From: Candidatus Anoxychlamydiales bacterium | GTDB taxonomy: Bacteria; Chlamydiota; Chlamydiia; Chlamydiales; SM23-39 | Assembly: GCA_011064905.1 (NCBI GenBank) | Contig: JAAKFW010000104.1 | Span: 1 to 5,838, forward strand | Length of the DNA: 5,838 nt | Direction of reading: 5' to 3' | Shown: positions 4,913 to 5,838 of the stretch, one piece after another | Layout: each line of letters starts with the position of its first letter | How positions within the stretch are numbered: position 1 is the stretch's first letter | The notes under the pieces: generated by a model | The model's input: the letters and a program-made list of their open reading frames with translations, nothing else | The model's database searches: none | Told to the model about the DNA's origin: nothing | Translations under genes and position numbers: made by a program

Positions 4913-5838
4913 ATGACTTATTCTCATAAAGAACCATATATTTCTAGAATTAAGCATAGAGAGCTTCTAAATAAGGAGGGCTCTAGCAAAAAAACGTACC
5001 ATTTAATTTTAGATATAAATGATTCTAATATCAGCTATGAATGTGGTGATAGCGTAGCTATCTTAGCTGAAAACGACCCTAGAATAGTCGATCTTACTAT
5101 CAATTACATGAAAGCTGATCCAGCGCAAGAAATTATCAATCCAAGAACTAATGAAAAAATAACACTTCTAGATTTTCTAACAAAAAAAGCAAATATTTCT
5201 AAAGCAAATTTTAATTTTATAAAACTTTTTGATAAAAAGCTAAAAACAGAAGCGATAAAAACATTAATTACAACTCACCACATCTGGGATATTTTAAAAT
5301 TATTTCCTAAACACAAAGTAACCGCTCAAGATATGTGTGTAAATATGATGCCACTACTTCCTCGTCTGTATTCTATTACATCATCTTTAAAAATGTATCC
5401 CAATGACATGCATCTTTTAATAACACATGTATCATATGAACTAGGAGGAATAAAAAGAAATGGAGTTGCAACAGAATACATCTGCAATTTATCTCAAACT
5501 CTAAAAACTAAAATTCCTATGTATATTCAGCCATCTCATGGCTTTAAACTTACAAAAGATTTGGATAAACCTATCATTATGATTGCATCTGGTTGCGGCC
5601 TTGCTCCTTTTAGAGCTTTTTTAGAAGAAAGGTTCATAACACAAGCTAAAGGAAATAACTGGCTGTTTTTTGGAGAAAGAAGCTCTAAAACAGATTTTTA
5701 TTTCGAAGATTTTTTTAAAGATTTAGAAGAGAGAAATTCACTTAGATTAACAACAGCTTTTTCAAGAGATCAAGAAGATAAAATCTACGTTCAAGATAGA
5801 CTCTTAGAAAACGCATCTGATGTTTGGCAATGGATACA
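4913..5838 (+). CDS. cysJ: CysJ-like FAD/NADPH flavoprotein reductase without flavodoxin domain (3' partial)
   Basis: The 308 residues visible run off the window edge. They align with the C-terminal FAD- and NADPH-binding half of sulfite reductase flavoprotein CysJ and its cytochrome P450 reductase relatives. Visible motifs are YECGDSVAILAENDP (43-57), the FAD-binding PRLYSITSS (150-158), GVATEYI (184-190) near the FAD pyrophosphate, the NADPH loop ASGCGLAPFR (225-234), NWLFFGERSS (249-258), and SRDQEDKIYVQDRLLE (284-299). About 50 residues should be missing. The FMN-binding flavodoxin domain of full-length CysJ is absent: the ATG at 4913 is preceded by a good AGGA and opens directly into the FAD domain, with no flavodoxin frame upstream. 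It would move electrons from NADPH through FAD to an unknown acceptor. Chlamydial genomes carry a gene annotated cysJ with, as I recall, the same short form. No sulfite reductase hemoprotein gene is in the window, so sulfite reduction is unproven and the symbol reflects homology only. Confidence 0.85.
   Translation, partial: MTYSHKEPYISRIKHRELLNKEGSSKKTYHLILDINDSNISYECGDSVAILAENDPRIVDLTINYMKADPAQEIINPRTNEKITLLDFLTKKANISKANFNFIKLFDKKLKTEAIKTLITTHHIWDILKLFPKHKVTAQDMCVNMMPLLPRLYSITSSLKMYPNDMHLLITHVSYELGGIKRNGVATEYICNLSQTLKTKIPMYIQPSHGFKLTKDLDKPIIMIASGCGLAPFRAFLEERFITQAKGNNWLFFGERSSKTDFYFEDFFKDLEERNSLRLTTAFSRDQEDKIYVQDRLLENASDVWQWI

Overview
The window looks like a chromosomal segment from a member of the Chlamydiae, probably outside the well-known Chlamydia species. 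It is strongly AT-rich. It carries a two-domain helix-turn-helix protein matching the chlamydial regulator Euo, a Tsp/Prc-type S41 protease, a glutamyl-tRNA synthetase, a very small lipoprotein and a CysJ-like flavoprotein without a flavodoxin domain. From memory, all of these have counterparts in the CT435-CT446 part of the Chlamydia trachomatis map (cysJ, tsp, omcA, gltX, euo). The shared gene set is the main lineage argument, because each family except Euo is widespread in bacteria. I cannot name the genus.

Layout, left to right. Bases 1-51 may hold the lysine-rich C-terminal tail of a plus-strand gene. Bases 40-330 have no intact gene. They carry protein-like segments on the minus strand broken by frame changes and stops, and two strong hairpins, one followed by a T-rich tract that could terminate plus-strand transcription. 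A clear GC-rich hairpin (359-383) lies just beyond the 3' end of euo (416-886, minus). A 302-base divergent intergenic region (887-1188) separates euo from tsp and contains repeated AATAATCT-type motifs and candidate promoters for both directions. tsp (1189-3129) and gltX (3198-4712) follow on the plus strand, 68 bases apart with no visible terminator. A 43-residue lipoprotein gene (4709-4840, minus) overlaps the end of gltX tail to tail by 4 bases. It is divergent from the CysJ-like gene (4913 to the window end), and an 18-bp perfect palindrome lies in the 72-base gap between them.

How the genes relate: Euo is known in Chlamydia as a DNA-binding repressor of late developmental genes, Tsp is a cell-envelope or exported serine protease, GltX charges tRNA with glutamate, and the small lipoprotein sits where Chlamydia has the envelope lipoprotein OmcA. 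This is conserved developmental, envelope and housekeeping content rather than a mobile or defence island. I found no CRISPR array, tRNA, rRNA, insertion sequence or phage gene, and no evidence of an undescribed multi-gene system. The points most worth a second look are the cysteine-poor OmcA-position lipoprotein, the repeats between euo and tsp, and the decayed or structured region at 40-300.
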